A stretch of 64,000 nt of DNA from Saccharothrix sp. HUAS TT1 (lineage in GTDB: Bacteria; Actinomycetota; Actinomycetes; Mycobacteriales; Pseudonocardiaceae): the NCBI RefSeq assembly GCF_040744945.1, contig NZ_CP160453.1:7068001-7132000 (forward strand). Reading direction: 5' to 3'. Both the position numbers and the translations under genes were made by a program. The notes under the pieces are model-generated. The model was not told where the DNA came from. It saw only the letters and a list, made by a program, of their open reading frames with translations, and did not search any database. This document shows, piece after piece, positions 9,237 through 18,952 of the stretch (position 1 is its first letter; each line of letters opens with the position of its first letter).

Positions 9237-10625
9237 TCACCCGGCCAATCCGCGTGCCCACGCGTAGACGCCGAGGATCTGGAGCAGCACGGGCAGCACC
9301 GCGACCCCCGCGCAGATCTCCAGGACGTTGGCCAGGTGCCCCCACAGCGGCAGCGGGCGGCGGTGCAGCGGGCGCAGCGCGGCGGTCACCAGCAGCACCG
9401 CGACACCGAGCAGCCCCACCAGCGCGGTGATCCGCCAGACCGGTTCGAGCAGCGCGAGCAGCACCGCCGCCTGCGCCAGCGCGCACCACGTGCCCGCCAA
9501 CGCCAGCGCGGTGCGCTGCACGACGTTGCGGAACTCCCTGGCGCGCAACAGCAGCAGCGCGGTCAGCAGTCCTGCCATGACGTGCCCGGCCCAGTCCGCG
9601 TCGACGAACAGCGCGGGCACCGCCACCGCGAACACCGGCGAGGCGCCCACGGCGAGCATGGTGAGGTACCGGTCGGCCTGCCGCGTCCGCGCGACCAGGT
9701 CGGCCGCGGGCTCGGGCTCGACGTCGATCTGGAGCTCGTCGGCCGTGCGGGGCAGCTGGGGGCCGCGCAGCCGGGCGGCGCGGGTGGCGATCTTCGGGGT
9801 GAACAGGGTGAGCAGGAAGAAGACCGTGCCGACCACGGCGGCGGTCGGCGCGCCGCCCAGGTCGAGGCCCAGGTGCAGCCAGCCGGCGAGCACCGCGCCG
9901 AGCGCGGTCACGACCACCACGCCGAACGGCACCACCGGCAGGTCGCGCACCACGAGGCGTTGCAGCACGAGCGGCAGCGCCGAGCAGGCCGCGGCGGCGA
10001 CCGCGCCGACGAGCACGCCGGCCGGGGTGACCGCGTCGTCCGGGCCGGCGAGGCCGATCACGCCGGTCAGCCAGGCGAAGCCGCAGCCGGCGACCCCGGC
10101 GACCGCCGACAGCGCGCGGTCGCCGCTCGTGCGGGCCACCGCGATGGACGCGACGAGCAGCACCAGGGCCAGACCTCCCGCCGTGGCCGCGAACGGCATC
10201 GTGGCGGGCGCGCCGAACAGGGCCGCGCCGACCGTCGCGAGCACCGTCGCCCCCAGGCCCAGGAACAGCCTGCGGTTGACCGCGTCGCTCCACCGGTCGC
10301 CCTGCCTGCCGATCGCCGTGGCCATGCCCTCGGCGACGTCGTCGAAGTCCAGCTCCGGCAGGGGGTCCTCGGCGCGCGACAGGTGGAACTGCTCGCCGTC
10401 GAGCCAGTCCAGGGTCTCCGGGGTCCCGTCCGGGTCGAGCGGGGCCTCTCCCAGCCGCTGCAGCACCCAGGAGCCGTACTCGACCCCGCGCTCCTCCTCC
10501 GGCACGACGTGCTCGACCAGCACCGGGACGAGGTCGGCGACCGCCGTCGCCACGGGCACCGCGAGGTCGGCCCGACCCGCGGGCCCGACCACGGTGACGC
10601 GGCACAGCGCCGCCGGGGCCGTCAC
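9237..10625 (-). CDS. eccD: Type VII secretion integral membrane protein EccD
   Basis: EccD is the main membrane-spanning subunit of ESX translocons. Of its 462 residues, about the first 90 form a ubiquitin-like (YukD-type) domain. From about residue 130 onward there are about eleven hydrophobic segments, as expected for EccD. The GTG start overlaps the stop of eccC (GTGA), so the two core subunits are translationally coupled. An apparent longer reading frame upstream lies wholly inside eccC in another phase and is not the real start. The order C-D-B differs from mycobacterial loci but is common in other actinomycetes. Confidence 0.94.
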   Translation of the reverse strand: MTAPAALCRVTVVGPAGRADLAVPVATAVADLVPVLVEHVVPEEERGVEYGSWVLQRLGEAPLDPDGTPETLDWLDGEQFHLSRAEDPLPELDFDDVAEGMATAIGRQGDRWSDAVNRRLFLGLGATVLATVGAALFGAPATMPFAATAGGLALVLLVASIAVARTSGDRALSAVAGVAGCGFAWLTGVIGLAGPDDAVTPAGVLVGAVAAAACSALPLVLQRLVVRDLPVVPFGVVVVTALGAVLAGWLHLGLDLGGAPTAAVVGTVFFLLTLFTPKIATRAARLRGPQLPRTADELQIDVEPEPAADLVARTRQADRYLTMLAVGASPVFAVAVPALFVDADWAGHVMAGLLTALLLLRAREFRNVVQRTALALAGTWCALAQAAVLLALLEPVWRITALVGLLGVAVLLVTAALRPLHRRPLPLWGHLANVLEICAGVAVLPVLLQILGVYAWARGLAG

Positions 10626-13600
10626 GACAGGCTCCCGGCGGGCTGCGGCACGGGCACGAAGCCGGTCTGCACGAGCTTCACCCCGCGCCGCGTGACGAGC
10701 TGCGCCCGGCCGGGCGGCAGCGTGCGGGGCGCGGCCTCGCCGAGGAACTTGCCCTCTTCCTTGGGGTAGGAGAACAGCAGCGCGGGGGTGCCCAGCTCCC
10801 AAAGCCGGCGCAGGACGGGGTCCATCATGCCTCTCATGGCGTTGGCGCTGCTGCGCGCGACGATCAGGTGGAAGCCGATGTGCACGCCCTGGGCGAGCAT
10901 CGGCATCAGGGCGTCCAGCGGCGTGCCCATGCCGGAACCCGCGCCCATCAGCTCGTAGTCGTCGACGACCACGAAGAGCTGCGGGCCCTCCCACCAGTCG
11001 CGGCGGCGCAGCCGCTCGGAGGAGATGTCCGCGCCGGGGACGCGCTTGTGCAGCGAGACCGCGGCCTTGGTGGCGAGGTCCGTCAGCGCGTCGGTGCTCA
11101 CCGCGTGCCCCACGAGGTACTCGTCGGGCACGACGCCGTCGAGGTCGCGCTGCGCGTCGCCCAGCACGACCTTGGCCTGGTCGGGGCGGTAGCCCTGGAC
11201 CACCGAGCGCAGCACCAGCCGCAGCGCGTTGGTCTTGCCGGTCTCCGCGTCGCCCAGGGCGATCAGGTGTGGCACCACCGAGAAGTCGTGCCACACCGGG
11301 GCCAGCCGCTGCTCGTCCTGCCCGAGGCACACGCGCAGGTCCCCGTCCGGCGGGGGCAGCTCCACCACGGGCAGCTTCGTCGGCAGCAACCGCACGCCCG
11401 GTGCGCTGCGGCCCGGCCAGAACGTGCGGATCTCCTCGGCCATCGCCTTGGTGACCGACGTCAGGTCGTCGGTGTCCGAGCTGCCGTCGAGCCGGGGCAG
11501 CGCGGCGAGGAAGTGGAACCCGGAGCTGGTGAGGCCGCGGCCGGGCTGGTTGGGCACGGTCGCGGCCTTGCGGCCCTGGACCTCGGACTCCATCGGGTCG
11601 CCCAGGCGCAGCTCGAAGCGGGTGCCGAGCACGTCGCGCAGCCACGGGCGGATCTCCGACCAGCGCGAGGAGCTGACCACCAGGTGGATGCCGAAGGACA
11701 GGCCACGCGCGGCGATCTCGGTGAGGCTGCCCTCCAGGTCGGCGAAGTCCTGCCGCAGCGTGAACCAGCCGTCGACGATGAGGAACACGTCGCCGTAGGG
11801 GTCCTCGATCACGCCGGTGCGTCGTGCCTTGCGGTAGGCGTTCATCGACTCGAAGCCGTGGTCGGCGAACGCCTGCTCCCGCCGCTCCATGATCTGCGTG
11901 ACCTCCTGCACGGTGCGCGTGACGCGGTCGCGCTCCATGCGGGTGGCGATCGAGCCGACGTGCGGCAGGCCGCCGATCGACATCAGGCCACCGCCGCCGA
12001 AGTCCAGCCCGTAGAACTGGACCTCCTCGGGGGTGTGGGTGGTCGCGAGGGCCAGCACGAGGGTGCGCAGCAGCGTCGACTTGCCCGTCTGCGGGGCGCC
12101 CACCACGCCGACGTGGCCGTCCGAACCGGACAGGTCGGCGGCCAGGAGTTCGCGCACCTGCTCGTAGGGGCGGTCGACCACGCCGACCGGGATGCGCAGG
12201 TGCCCGCGCACCGCCGGGTCCAGCACGGTCATGCCCAGCTCGGGGTGGGGCAGCACGCTGGGCAGCAGGCTGTCCAGGCTCGGCGGGCTGGCCAGCGGCG
12301 GCAGCCACACCTGCCGCGCGGCCGCGCCCGCGCCGGACAGGCGGTCGATCAGCACCTCGGCCAGGCTCGGCGCGTCCACCGGGGCTTCCGGCTTCGCCCG
12401 CTCCTCGGCCTCGTCCGGTTCCTCGGTGACCTGCACGTGCTGCAGGGGATGCGCGTAGGTGTGGAACGGCAGCACGCGGTCGTGCGTCGTGGTGGGCGCC
12501 GCCGTCGTGCCGACCGGCGCGGCCACGGCCGTCGGCCCGGACACGTAAGCGCCCTTGAAGCGCACCAGGGTGGTCGTGTCGATCTTGAGGTAGCCGTTGC
12601 CCGGGGCCGACGGCAGCTCGTAGGCGTCGCCGACGCCGATGACGCTGCGCGACTCCATCGAGGAGAACGTCCGCAGGGCGATGCGGTAGGACAGGTGGCC
12701 TTCCACGCGGTGGATGCGACCCTCGTCCAGGCGCTGCGAGGCGAGCAGCAGGTGCACGCCGAGGCTGCGCCCCAAACGTCCGATGGAGACGAACAGCTCC
12801 ATGAACTCCGGCTTGCTGCCCAGCAGCTCGCTGAACTCGTCCACCACGACCAGCAGCGTCGGCAGCGGCGGCAGCGGGCTGCCCGCCAGGCGCGCCTTCT
12901 CGTAGTCGAACAGCGAGGCGTGGCCGCTCTCCCGCAGCAGCTCCTGGCGGCGGATCATCTCGCCGTTGAGCGAGTCCTGCATCCGGTCGACCAGCGGCAG
13001 CTCGTCGGCCAGGTTGGTGATCATCGCCGAGGTGTGCGGCAGCCGGTCCATGCCGAGGAACGTCGCGCCGCCCTTGAAGTCCACCAGCACGAGGTTGAGC
13101 ACTTCCGACGAGTGCGTGGCCACCAGCGCGCACACCAGGGTGCGCAGCAGCTCGCTCTTGCCCGAGCCGGTGGCGCCGATCAGCATGCCGTGCGGCCCCA
13201 TGCCGCCCTGCGCCGACTCCTTCAGGTCGAGTTCTACGACCTCGCCGTCCTCGGTGACGCCGATCGGCACCTGCAACCGGGCCCGCTGCGGGGTCTTGAT
13301 CCGCCACTGCGCGGCCACGTCGAACGTGTGCGGGTCGCGGATTCCCAGCAGCGTGGTCAGCTCGAAGTCCTGCTCGAACGGTCGCTCGACCACGTCGACG
13401 GTGCCGCTGGTGCGCTTGGGCGCGAGGAGCCGGGCCAGCGCCTCCGCGCGGGTCCCGCTGAGGCGGTCGCGCGTGGCGCTGCCGACGCCCTCGCCCACGG
13501 GGAACTCCACCACGTCGTCGCGGCAGGTCAGGCGCAGCACCTTGGCGCCACCGGGCATCACGCCCGTGACGTCGAGCAGCACCGCGTTGCGCAGGCCCCC

Positions 13601-14605
13601 GCCGAACAGCGGTGACGACTCCGGCACGTGCGCCAGGTGCGCGACCACCACCAGGAACGGCTCGGTGACGCTGGGGAAGGCGGACTTGTCGTGCTCACCG
13701 CGCCCGGTGACCTCGGGGCCGAGCAGGGTCATCAGCTCGTCGTGGTCGCACGCCAGCATCGGCAGCGGGCCGGCGGCACCGCGCGCCGTCGGGTGGGCGT
13801 TGTGCGGCAACCACTTCACCCAGTCCCAGCCGGCCTGGTTGGCCTCGCCGGTGAGCACCGCCACCCGCAGCTCGTCGGGCGCGTGGAAGGTGGCCAGCTG
13901 GGCGAGCATGGCGCGGACCAGCTCGACCGCGGCGTCCGGGTCGCCCGCGAACTCCACGCTGGTGAAGCTGCGCAGCCCCACCGAGATCGGGATGCCGCCC
14001 ACGGTGCGGTAGGTCTCGCTGAACCGCCGCAGCGAGATCGCCGAGAGCGGCTCCAGGTCCTCGATCGGCTTGGTGGACGGCGGCGTGAACTCCATCGCCG
14101 CCTGCTGCGTGCCCAACCCGATGCGGATGCGGGCGAAGTCGTCGTGGCTGCCGCGCCGCTCCCACAGCCGGGGCCCGCTCGCGACCGACCACAGCCACGA
14201 CGGGTCCGGGTTGTTCCAGGCCACCGCGGCGCGCTGCTCGTCGGCGGTCTTGCGGGCCCGGGTGCGCAACTGGTCGATGTAGCGCAGGTAGTCGCGCCGC
14301 TCCGAATTGAGCTTGCGCTTGCGCTCGGAACCGGCGCGACCGAGCTGGCTCAGCCCCATCGTGATCATGGCGATGCCCATCGCGCCGCCCATCACGTAGA
14401 TCATCGGCGACGCGCCGGCGCCCGCCGACGAGAACACCAGGATCATCGCGATCGGACCGATGGCCATCGGGATGAACATCAGCGCGGAGCCGAAGTCGCG
14501 CGCGGCGGGCTCCGGCATCACCGGTGGCTCCTGCAGCTCTTCCTCGCCCTCCGGCAGCTCGGGGCCCGACGCGCGTGGTCGCCGCTTGACGGTGGTGGTG
14601 CTCAC
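10622..14605 (-). CDS. eccC: Type VII secretion FtsK/SpoIIIE-type ATPase EccC
   Basis: EccC is the motor of the ESX system; it recognises C-terminal secretion signals on substrates. This 1327-residue single-chain form (EccCa and EccCb fused) has two membrane helices near residues 40-90. Three P-loop domains follow: GATGSGKS near residue 478, GAPQTGKS near 840 and GDAETGKT near 1120. All three Walker A motifs look intact. The first Walker B reads LVLVDFKGG. The GTG start overlaps the stop of the upstream repeat protein (GTGA), and the gene ends overlapping eccD. Confidence 0.96.
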   Translation of the reverse strand: MSTTTVKRRPRASGPELPEGEEELQEPPVMPEPAARDFGSALMFIPMAIGPIAMILVFSSAGAGASPMIYVMGGAMGIAMITMGLSQLGRAGSERKRKLNSERRDYLRYIDQLRTRARKTADEQRAAVAWNNPDPSWLWSVASGPRLWERRGSHDDFARIRIGLGTQQAAMEFTPPSTKPIEDLEPLSAISLRRFSETYRTVGGIPISVGLRSFTSVEFAGDPDAAVELVRAMLAQLATFHAPDELRVAVLTGEANQAGWDWVKWLPHNAHPTARGAAGPLPMLACDHDELMTLLGPEVTGRGEHDKSAFPSVTEPFLVVVAHLAHVPESSPLFGGGLRNAVLLDVTGVMPGGAKVLRLTCRDDVVEFPVGEGVGSATRDRLSGTRAEALARLLAPKRTSGTVDVVERPFEQDFELTTLLGIRDPHTFDVAAQWRIKTPQRARLQVPIGVTEDGEVVELDLKESAQGGMGPHGMLIGATGSGKSELLRTLVCALVATHSSEVLNLVLVDFKGGATFLGMDRLPHTSAMITNLADELPLVDRMQDSLNGEMIRRQELLRESGHASLFDYEKARLAGSPLPPLPTLLVVVDEFSELLGSKPEFMELFVSIGRLGRSLGVHLLLASQRLDEGRIHRVEGHLSYRIALRTFSSMESRSVIGVGDAYELPSAPGNGYLKIDTTTLVRFKGAYVSGPTAVAAPVGTTAAPTTTHDRVLPFHTYAHPLQHVQVTEEPDEAEERAKPEAPVDAPSLAEVLIDRLSGAGAAARQVWLPPLASPPSLDSLLPSVLPHPELGMTVLDPAVRGHLRIPVGVVDRPYEQVRELLAADLSGSDGHVGVVGAPQTGKSTLLRTLVLALATTHTPEEVQFYGLDFGGGGLMSIGGLPHVGSIATRMERDRVTRTVQEVTQIMERREQAFADHGFESMNAYRKARRTGVIEDPYGDVFLIVDGWFTLRQDFADLEGSLTEIAARGLSFGIHLVVSSSRWSEIRPWLRDVLGTRFELRLGDPMESEVQGRKAATVPNQPGRGLTSSGFHFLAALPRLDGSSDTDDLTSVTKAMAEEIRTFWPGRSAPGVRLLPTKLPVVELPPPDGDLRVCLGQDEQRLAPVWHDFSVVPHLIALGDAETGKTNALRLVLRSVVQGYRPDQAKVVLGDAQRDLDGVVPDEYLVGHAVSTDALTDLATKAAVSLHKRVPGADISSERLRRRDWWEGPQLFVVVDDYELMGAGSGMGTPLDALMPMLAQGVHIGFHLIVARSSANAMRGMMDPVLRRLWELGTPALLFSYPKEEGKFLGEAAPRTLPPGRAQLVTRRGVKLVQTGFVPVPQPAGSLS

Positions 14606-17600
14606 TCGATGACCCCCGGGACGCGCGGCGCGGGGGCGCCCCACACCCGCTCGTCCTGCTTCAGCAGGTCGCTCGCGGTGCGCTCGGCCTCCTCGTCGGC
14701 CTCCGGCTCGCCGATCTCCTCGACCTCCTCGGGCACCTCCTGGTCACCGGCCATCGGCATGTCGTCGTCGGGGAAGTAGGGCTTCGGGACGGAGCTGCCG
14801 TCGCGCGGACGGGTGGCGGGCGGCGGCTGCACCCGGACCGCGGTGCTGGACGAGTGCTGCCACGGCGCGCTGTCGCGAAGCGCGTAGTCCGGCGCCGGCG
14901 CCGGTTCGTCATCGTCGTCGTCGCGGCGGGTCGCCTTGGAAGCGCCCCAGAGCAGTCCCACCGCCCCGGTCGCGCCCCAGGCGCTGGTGTCCTCCTCCAC
15001 GTCGAGGTCGATGACCGGCACGACGTCCTCGTCGACGGGTGGCGTCGCGGGGGCGTCGACGTGGCCGGGCAGCAGGACGGGCGCGACGGCGGCCCGGTCC
15101 TTGCGCGGGTTGCCCGACGCGCCCTCGCCGCCGGCGCGGTCCGGCTGCCTGGCGGGCTGGTTCGCCGCGGGCTGGTTCCCGGAAGGCGTTCCCGTCGTCG
15201 GCGTGCCGGTCGTCGGCGTGCCGGTTGCCGGTGGCACGACCACAGGAGGCGTCAGGACGGGCGGCACCGCGACAGGGGGCGCCACGGCAGGGGGCGCCGC
15301 ACCGGCCGGGGGAACCACGAGCGGGGCATCGCCTTCCCCAGGCGCGATCCGGCCGTCGGCGGGCAGCGACGGGGGTTCCGGTTCCGAGGCGGCCACGACC
15401 GGCTCCACGGCGGGCTGCGCCGGCACCGCGTCCGGCACCACTCCCGCTCCCCCGGCCACGGCCCACTCCTGCGGCGTGGTCGGGGCCACGTCCCCCGGTT
15501 GGCCCGGATCACCCGAACCCGGCAACCCTCCGACCTCCCAGGGCCGCGACTCACCACCGATCAAGCCCGAGGCGTCGGAACGGTCACCGGCGCCACCACC
15601 CTGCGGGGCAGGCGGCGTCGGAGCCATCGGAGGCATCATCGGCGGCACACCGGAACCAACGGCACCCGCCTGCTGCTGCGGGGATGCCGCCCACTCCTGC
15701 GGCTCCACCGAAGGCACTTCGACCAACCCCTGCGGGTCACCCACACCGGCGGGCGCGGCACCCTCCCAGGGCTGCGACTCACCGCCGATCAGACCCGAGG
15801 CGTCGGAACGGTCACCGGCGCCGCCACCCTGCGGAGCAGGCGGCGTCGGAGCCATCGGAGGCATCATCGGCGGCACACCAGAACCCAAACCACCGGCCGG
15901 AACACCACCCGCCTGCGGCGACGCCGCCCACTCCTGCGGCTCGACCGAAGGCAGCTCCGCCAGTCCTTGCGGGTCACCCACACCGGCGGGCGTGACACCC
16001 TCCCAGGGCTGCGACTCGCCACCGATCAGGCCCGAGGCGTCGGAACGATCACCGGCGCCACCACCCTGCGGAGGCGACATCGGAGCCATCGGAGGCATCA
16101 TCGGCGGCACACCAGAACCCAAACCGCCAGCCGGAACACCACCCGCCTGCGGCGACGCCGCCCACTCCTGCGGCTCCACCGAAGGCAGCTCCACCAACCC
16201 CAGCGGGTCGCCCACACCGGAAGGCGCCACACCCTCCCACGGCTCCACCTCGCCACCGATCAGGCCCGAGGCGTCGGAACGATCACCGGCGCCACCACCC
16301 TGCGGAGGCGACATCGGAGCCATCGGAGGCATCATCGGCGGCACACCAGAACCCAAACCACCGGCCGGAACACCACCTGCCTGCGGCGACGCCGCCCACT
16401 CCTGCGGCTCCACCGAAGGCAGCTCCACCAGCCCCTGCGGATCGCCGAGGCCCGGCACACCCGCGCCCTCCCACGGCTCCACCTCGCCACCGATCAGACC
16501 CGAGGCGTCGGAACGATCACCGGCGCCACCACCCTGCGGAGGCGACATCGGAGCCATCGGAGGCATCATCGGCGGCACACCGCGGTCACCCGGTGAGGAG
16601 CCCAGACCGGGTGGCTGCCCGGCCGCCCAGTCGGCGGGCGAGGGGAGTTCCGGCGGCAGGAGCGGTCCCGCGCTGTCCAGGTCGGGCGGCGGGACCGCGG
16701 TGAACTCGGCGGGCGTCACGTCGACGGGCCCGGTCGACCCCGTGCCCGGACCACCGGTCGGGGTGAACGGCGCGGGTCGGGGGACGCCGCCGGTGGCGGG
16801 CGACGGGAGGCCGCCGGGCAGGGTGGGCAGCGGGATGCCGCCCGGCAGCCCTCCCGGCGCACCGGAGCCGAACTCCCCCGGCGTGAACCCGGCCGGGTCG
16901 GGCAGCGGCGGGGTCTGGACGCCGGGGCCGAGGCCGTCCAGCCCGGGCAGCGGGGCGCCTCCCGGCAGTTCTCCGGGGTTGAAGGACGTGGGAGGACCTG
17001 GCTGCCCCGAACCGCTCAGGTCGGGGATGTCGACTCCTGGAGGCGGGGTGATGCCCTCGAAGTCGTTGATGCCGGGAGGTGCGCTGTCCAGGGACTTCTC
17101 GGTCCCGGGCGGCAGTTCGATGTCCGCCGCGTTGGGGATCTCCGGGCCCGGACCACCGGAACCGCCGCCGGGGTCCGTCCGGTTGAACAGCTCGTCCCAG
17201 TCCGGCGTATTGGAGCCGTCACCGGGGTCGGTCCGGTTGAACAGCTCGTCCCAGTCCGGCGAGTTGGACCCGTCACCGGGGCCGAGCCGGTTGAACAGCT
17301 CGTCCCAGTCCGGCGTGCTCGGGCCGTCGCGGTTGAGGAGCCGGTCGACGAGGTCCTTGTATTCCTCGTTCGGGTCGCCGTTGCCGGACGGGTTGGGCAG
17401 GTTGCCGAGGTTGCCGTCCCCCTTCGGCGTCGTGACCTGCCGGGGCGCCTTCTGGAGGGTGACGCTGTCGTACTGGGCCGCCAGCGTCTTGAGCACCTTG
17501 CGCATGTCGTTGCTCATCATGGTGACGACTTGCTGGTTCCAGTTGATCCAGATGTTGCCGTTGTCCATCCGGTACCGGATGTGGCCTTCCTCGCCCGACC

Positions 17601-18231
17601 GGGGTTCGATCACCGGCCGCCCGGTCCGGTGGTCGAACTGCGTCTCGATCCCGTTGTACGCGTTCGCGATCCGGGCGATCTCGGCGGAGTAGTGGCGGTT
17701 GATGTCCCAGACGGTCCGACGGGCCCAGTCCAGGTAGTCGCCGGCCGCCCACAACTGCTGGGGGGCCGACTGCGAGCCCGCCCGACCACCCGCGATCTGC
17801 TCGGCGGCGAAGCGGAACGCGTCGGTGAGCGGCTTCATCAGCGTCTGGAACGCCTCGGACGCCTCACCCTGCCAGGGCCCGTCCTCGCCGGTGAGGGACT
17901 TGACCTGCTGCTCCAGGTTGACGCCGACCGCCTTCAGCGCCTCCTGCACCCAGCGCAGGTCCTCCGCGGCGTTCCACAGGGACGCGGGGTTGGACACCGT
18001 CTCCATGCGCTGCTCGATGGCCGCCCGGTCGATCGGACGACCGTCGGAGTCGGTCTTGCCGACCGCCGCCGCACCCGTGATCACGGCCTGGATCTGCTTC
18101 CAGTCCATGGTGTCGTAATCCGCCGCCGACCCCTCGCCGACGCCGTTGCCGACGCCGTACACACCGTCGGTCTTGGGGTCGTGGACCGTCCCGTTTTCGG
18201 GGCCTGACGTTTTCTCTTCCGGGTCGGGCAT
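14602..18231 (-). CDS. Giant WXG/PPE-like type VII substrate with tandem 78-residue repeats
   Basis: This 1209-residue protein is probably secreted by, or structural to, the neighbouring ESX system. Residues about 40-270 are helical and contain a WxG-type turn (GPWQGEASEAF), as in WXG100/PPE substrates. Residues about 300-360 carry three 18-residue units built on PDWDELFNR. A long Gly/Pro-rich stretch follows. Five tandem copies of a unit of about 78 residues (GVPPMMPPMAP ... PQEWAASPQ) occupy about residues 550-930. The C-terminus is acidic, with short stretches such as DEDVVPVIDLDVEED. There is no Sec signal or membrane helix. The gene sits between a small helical ESX protein and eccC and overlaps the eccC start. 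Such repeats suggest an extended stalk or a multivalent surface protein; that is inference. Confidence 0.82.
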   Translation of the reverse strand: MPDPEEKTSGPENGTVHDPKTDGVYGVGNGVGEGSAADYDTMDWKQIQAVITGAAAVGKTDSDGRPIDRAAIEQRMETVSNPASLWNAAEDLRWVQEALKAVGVNLEQQVKSLTGEDGPWQGEASEAFQTLMKPLTDAFRFAAEQIAGGRAGSQSAPQQLWAAGDYLDWARRTVWDINRHYSAEIARIANAYNGIETQFDHRTGRPVIEPRSGEEGHIRYRMDNGNIWINWNQQVVTMMSNDMRKVLKTLAAQYDSVTLQKAPRQVTTPKGDGNLGNLPNPSGNGDPNEEYKDLVDRLLNRDGPSTPDWDELFNRLGPGDGSNSPDWDELFNRTDPGDGSNTPDWDELFNRTDPGGGSGGPGPEIPNAADIELPPGTEKSLDSAPPGINDFEGITPPPGVDIPDLSGSGQPGPPTSFNPGELPGGAPLPGLDGLGPGVQTPPLPDPAGFTPGEFGSGAPGGLPGGIPLPTLPGGLPSPATGGVPRPAPFTPTGGPGTGSTGPVDVTPAEFTAVPPPDLDSAGPLLPPELPSPADWAAGQPPGLGSSPGDRGVPPMMPPMAPMSPPQGGGAGDRSDASGLIGGEVEPWEGAGVPGLGDPQGLVELPSVEPQEWAASPQAGGVPAGGLGSGVPPMMPPMAPMSPPQGGGAGDRSDASGLIGGEVEPWEGVAPSGVGDPLGLVELPSVEPQEWAASPQAGGVPAGGLGSGVPPMMPPMAPMSPPQGGGAGDRSDASGLIGGESQPWEGVTPAGVGDPQGLAELPSVEPQEWAASPQAGGVPAGGLGSGVPPMMPPMAPTPPAPQGGGAGDRSDASGLIGGESQPWEGAAPAGVGDPQGLVEVPSVEPQEWAASPQQQAGAVGSGVPPMMPPMAPTPPAPQGGGAGDRSDASGLIGGESRPWEVGGLPGSGDPGQPGDVAPTTPQEWAVAGGAGVVPDAVPAQPAVEPVVAASEPEPPSLPADGRIAPGEGDAPLVVPPAGAAPPAVAPPVAVPPVLTPPVVVPPATGTPTTGTPTTGTPSGNQPAANQPARQPDRAGGEGASGNPRKDRAAVAPVLLPGHVDAPATPPVDEDVVPVIDLDVEEDTSAWGATGAVGLLWGASKATRRDDDDDEPAPAPDYALRDSAPWQHSSSTAVRVQPPPATRPRDGSSVPKPYFPDDDMPMAGDQEVPEEVEEIGEPEADEEAERTASDLLKQDERVWGAPAPRVPGVIE
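15465..16584. repeat. Five tandem coding repeats of about 234 bp
   Basis: Five copies of a unit of about 78 codons lie head to tail inside the large ESX-associated gene. The phrase ggaggcatcatcggcgg recurs near 15629, 15857, 16091, 16325 and 16559, giving spacings of 228, 234, 234 and 234 bases. The copies are nearly identical at the DNA level, and the outermost copy on the low-coordinate side (C-terminal in the protein) is the most divergent. This suggests recent expansion or gene conversion. It is a protein repeat, not a CRISPR array. Confidence 0.9.
17165..17325. repeat. Three tandem coding repeats of 54 bp
   Basis: Three copies of an 18-codon unit encode PDWDELFNR followed by a Gly/Asp spacer (for example LGPGDGSNS, TDPGDGSNT). 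The shared DNA phrase ggttgaacagctcgtcccag recurs at 54-base spacing. They lie just C-terminal of the WXG-like helical domain. The Trp-Asp-Glu-Leu-Phe core looks like a short linear binding motif repeated for avidity; that is inference. Confidence 0.85.
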
Positions 18232-18261
18232 CCTCGATCGCCTTCAGCTCGTCCTGGTGGG

Positions 18262-18891
18262 TCAGTCCTTGGCGTCCGGGTCGGCGTCCGGGTCGGCGTC
18301 CGGGTCTGCGTCCGGGTCGGTGGTCCCGCCACCCGCGCCGCCGCCGCCCAGGCCGAGCTGCGTCGGGTCGAAGCTCCCCTCGCCCAGGCCGTTGACCTCG
18401 AGCCCGGTGGTCTTGCCGATGTAGTCCACCGCGTCCTGGATGTGCTCGTCGAGCTTCACCGCCGTGAGCCCGTTGAGCTCTTCGGTGGTGTCGTAGTCGT
18501 GGGCGAGCTGCTCCAGGTCCAGCGCCGTGACCTCCAGCGCGTCGATCGCCTTGAGCAGGAACTCCTCGACCGAGGGCACCAGGCCACCGGGCCCGGTGAC
18601 CTTCCCCACCAGCTGACCGGCGTGGTAGAACGCCCCGGGGGCGAGCTGGATGTTCCGCACCTTGCCCAACGCCTCCACCAGCAGCTCCTTGAGCTGGCGG
18701 AGGTTGCGCGCGAACGTCTTGAGCGCCTCGGTGTTGACCACGGTGGTGCCGGTGGTGCCGGTCGTCCGGGGCGGCTGCGGAACACTGCCGTCCAGGTTGG
18801 GCGTGTCGCCGGCGTAGGTGCTCGTCGGCGGCGCCGTCGTGTCGCCGGTATAGGGGTTGGCGTCGTCGACCCGGTCCCAGTCGAGCTTCAT
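18262..18891 (-). CDS. Small helical type VII locus protein with DPDA repeat tail
   Basis: The 209-residue protein has a Thr/Pro-rich N-terminus. A helical central region (about 50-165) resembles other ESX substrates but lacks a clear WxG. A Gly-rich segment follows, then a C-terminal tail of four DPDA units ending in KD. No signal peptide or membrane helix is seen. A GAGGAG site precedes the ATG at 18891. The gene lies between the WXG100 pair and the giant repeat protein in the same operon, so it is probably a substrate or chaperone. The acidic tail could serve as a charged export or binding tag. I do not recognise a named family. Confidence 0.8.
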   Translation of the reverse strand: MKLDWDRVDDANPYTGDTTAPPTSTYAGDTPNLDGSVPQPPRTTGTTGTTVVNTEALKTFARNLRQLKELLVEALGKVRNIQLAPGAFYHAGQLVGKVTGPGGLVPSVEEFLLKAIDALEVTALDLEQLAHDYDTTEELNGLTAVKLDEHIQDAVDYIGKTTGLEVNGLGEGSFDPTQLGLGGGGAGGGTTDPDADPDADPDADPDAKD

Positions 18892-18952
18892 CGGGCGAGC
18901 TTCTCCTCTCGTGGGCCGGTCGCGCCGGGGTGGCCCCGGCGCGACCGGTGGA

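Noticed and set aside
7236..10769. A 1177-codon plus-strand frame opposite eccB and eccD
   Set aside because: Low-complexity Arg/Gln/His translation with no family features. It spans two well-supported minus-strand genes.
15465..16584. Regularly spaced repeats considered as CRISPR or a mobile array
   Set aside because: The unit is 234 bases, in frame and coding throughout, with no spacer-repeat alternation.
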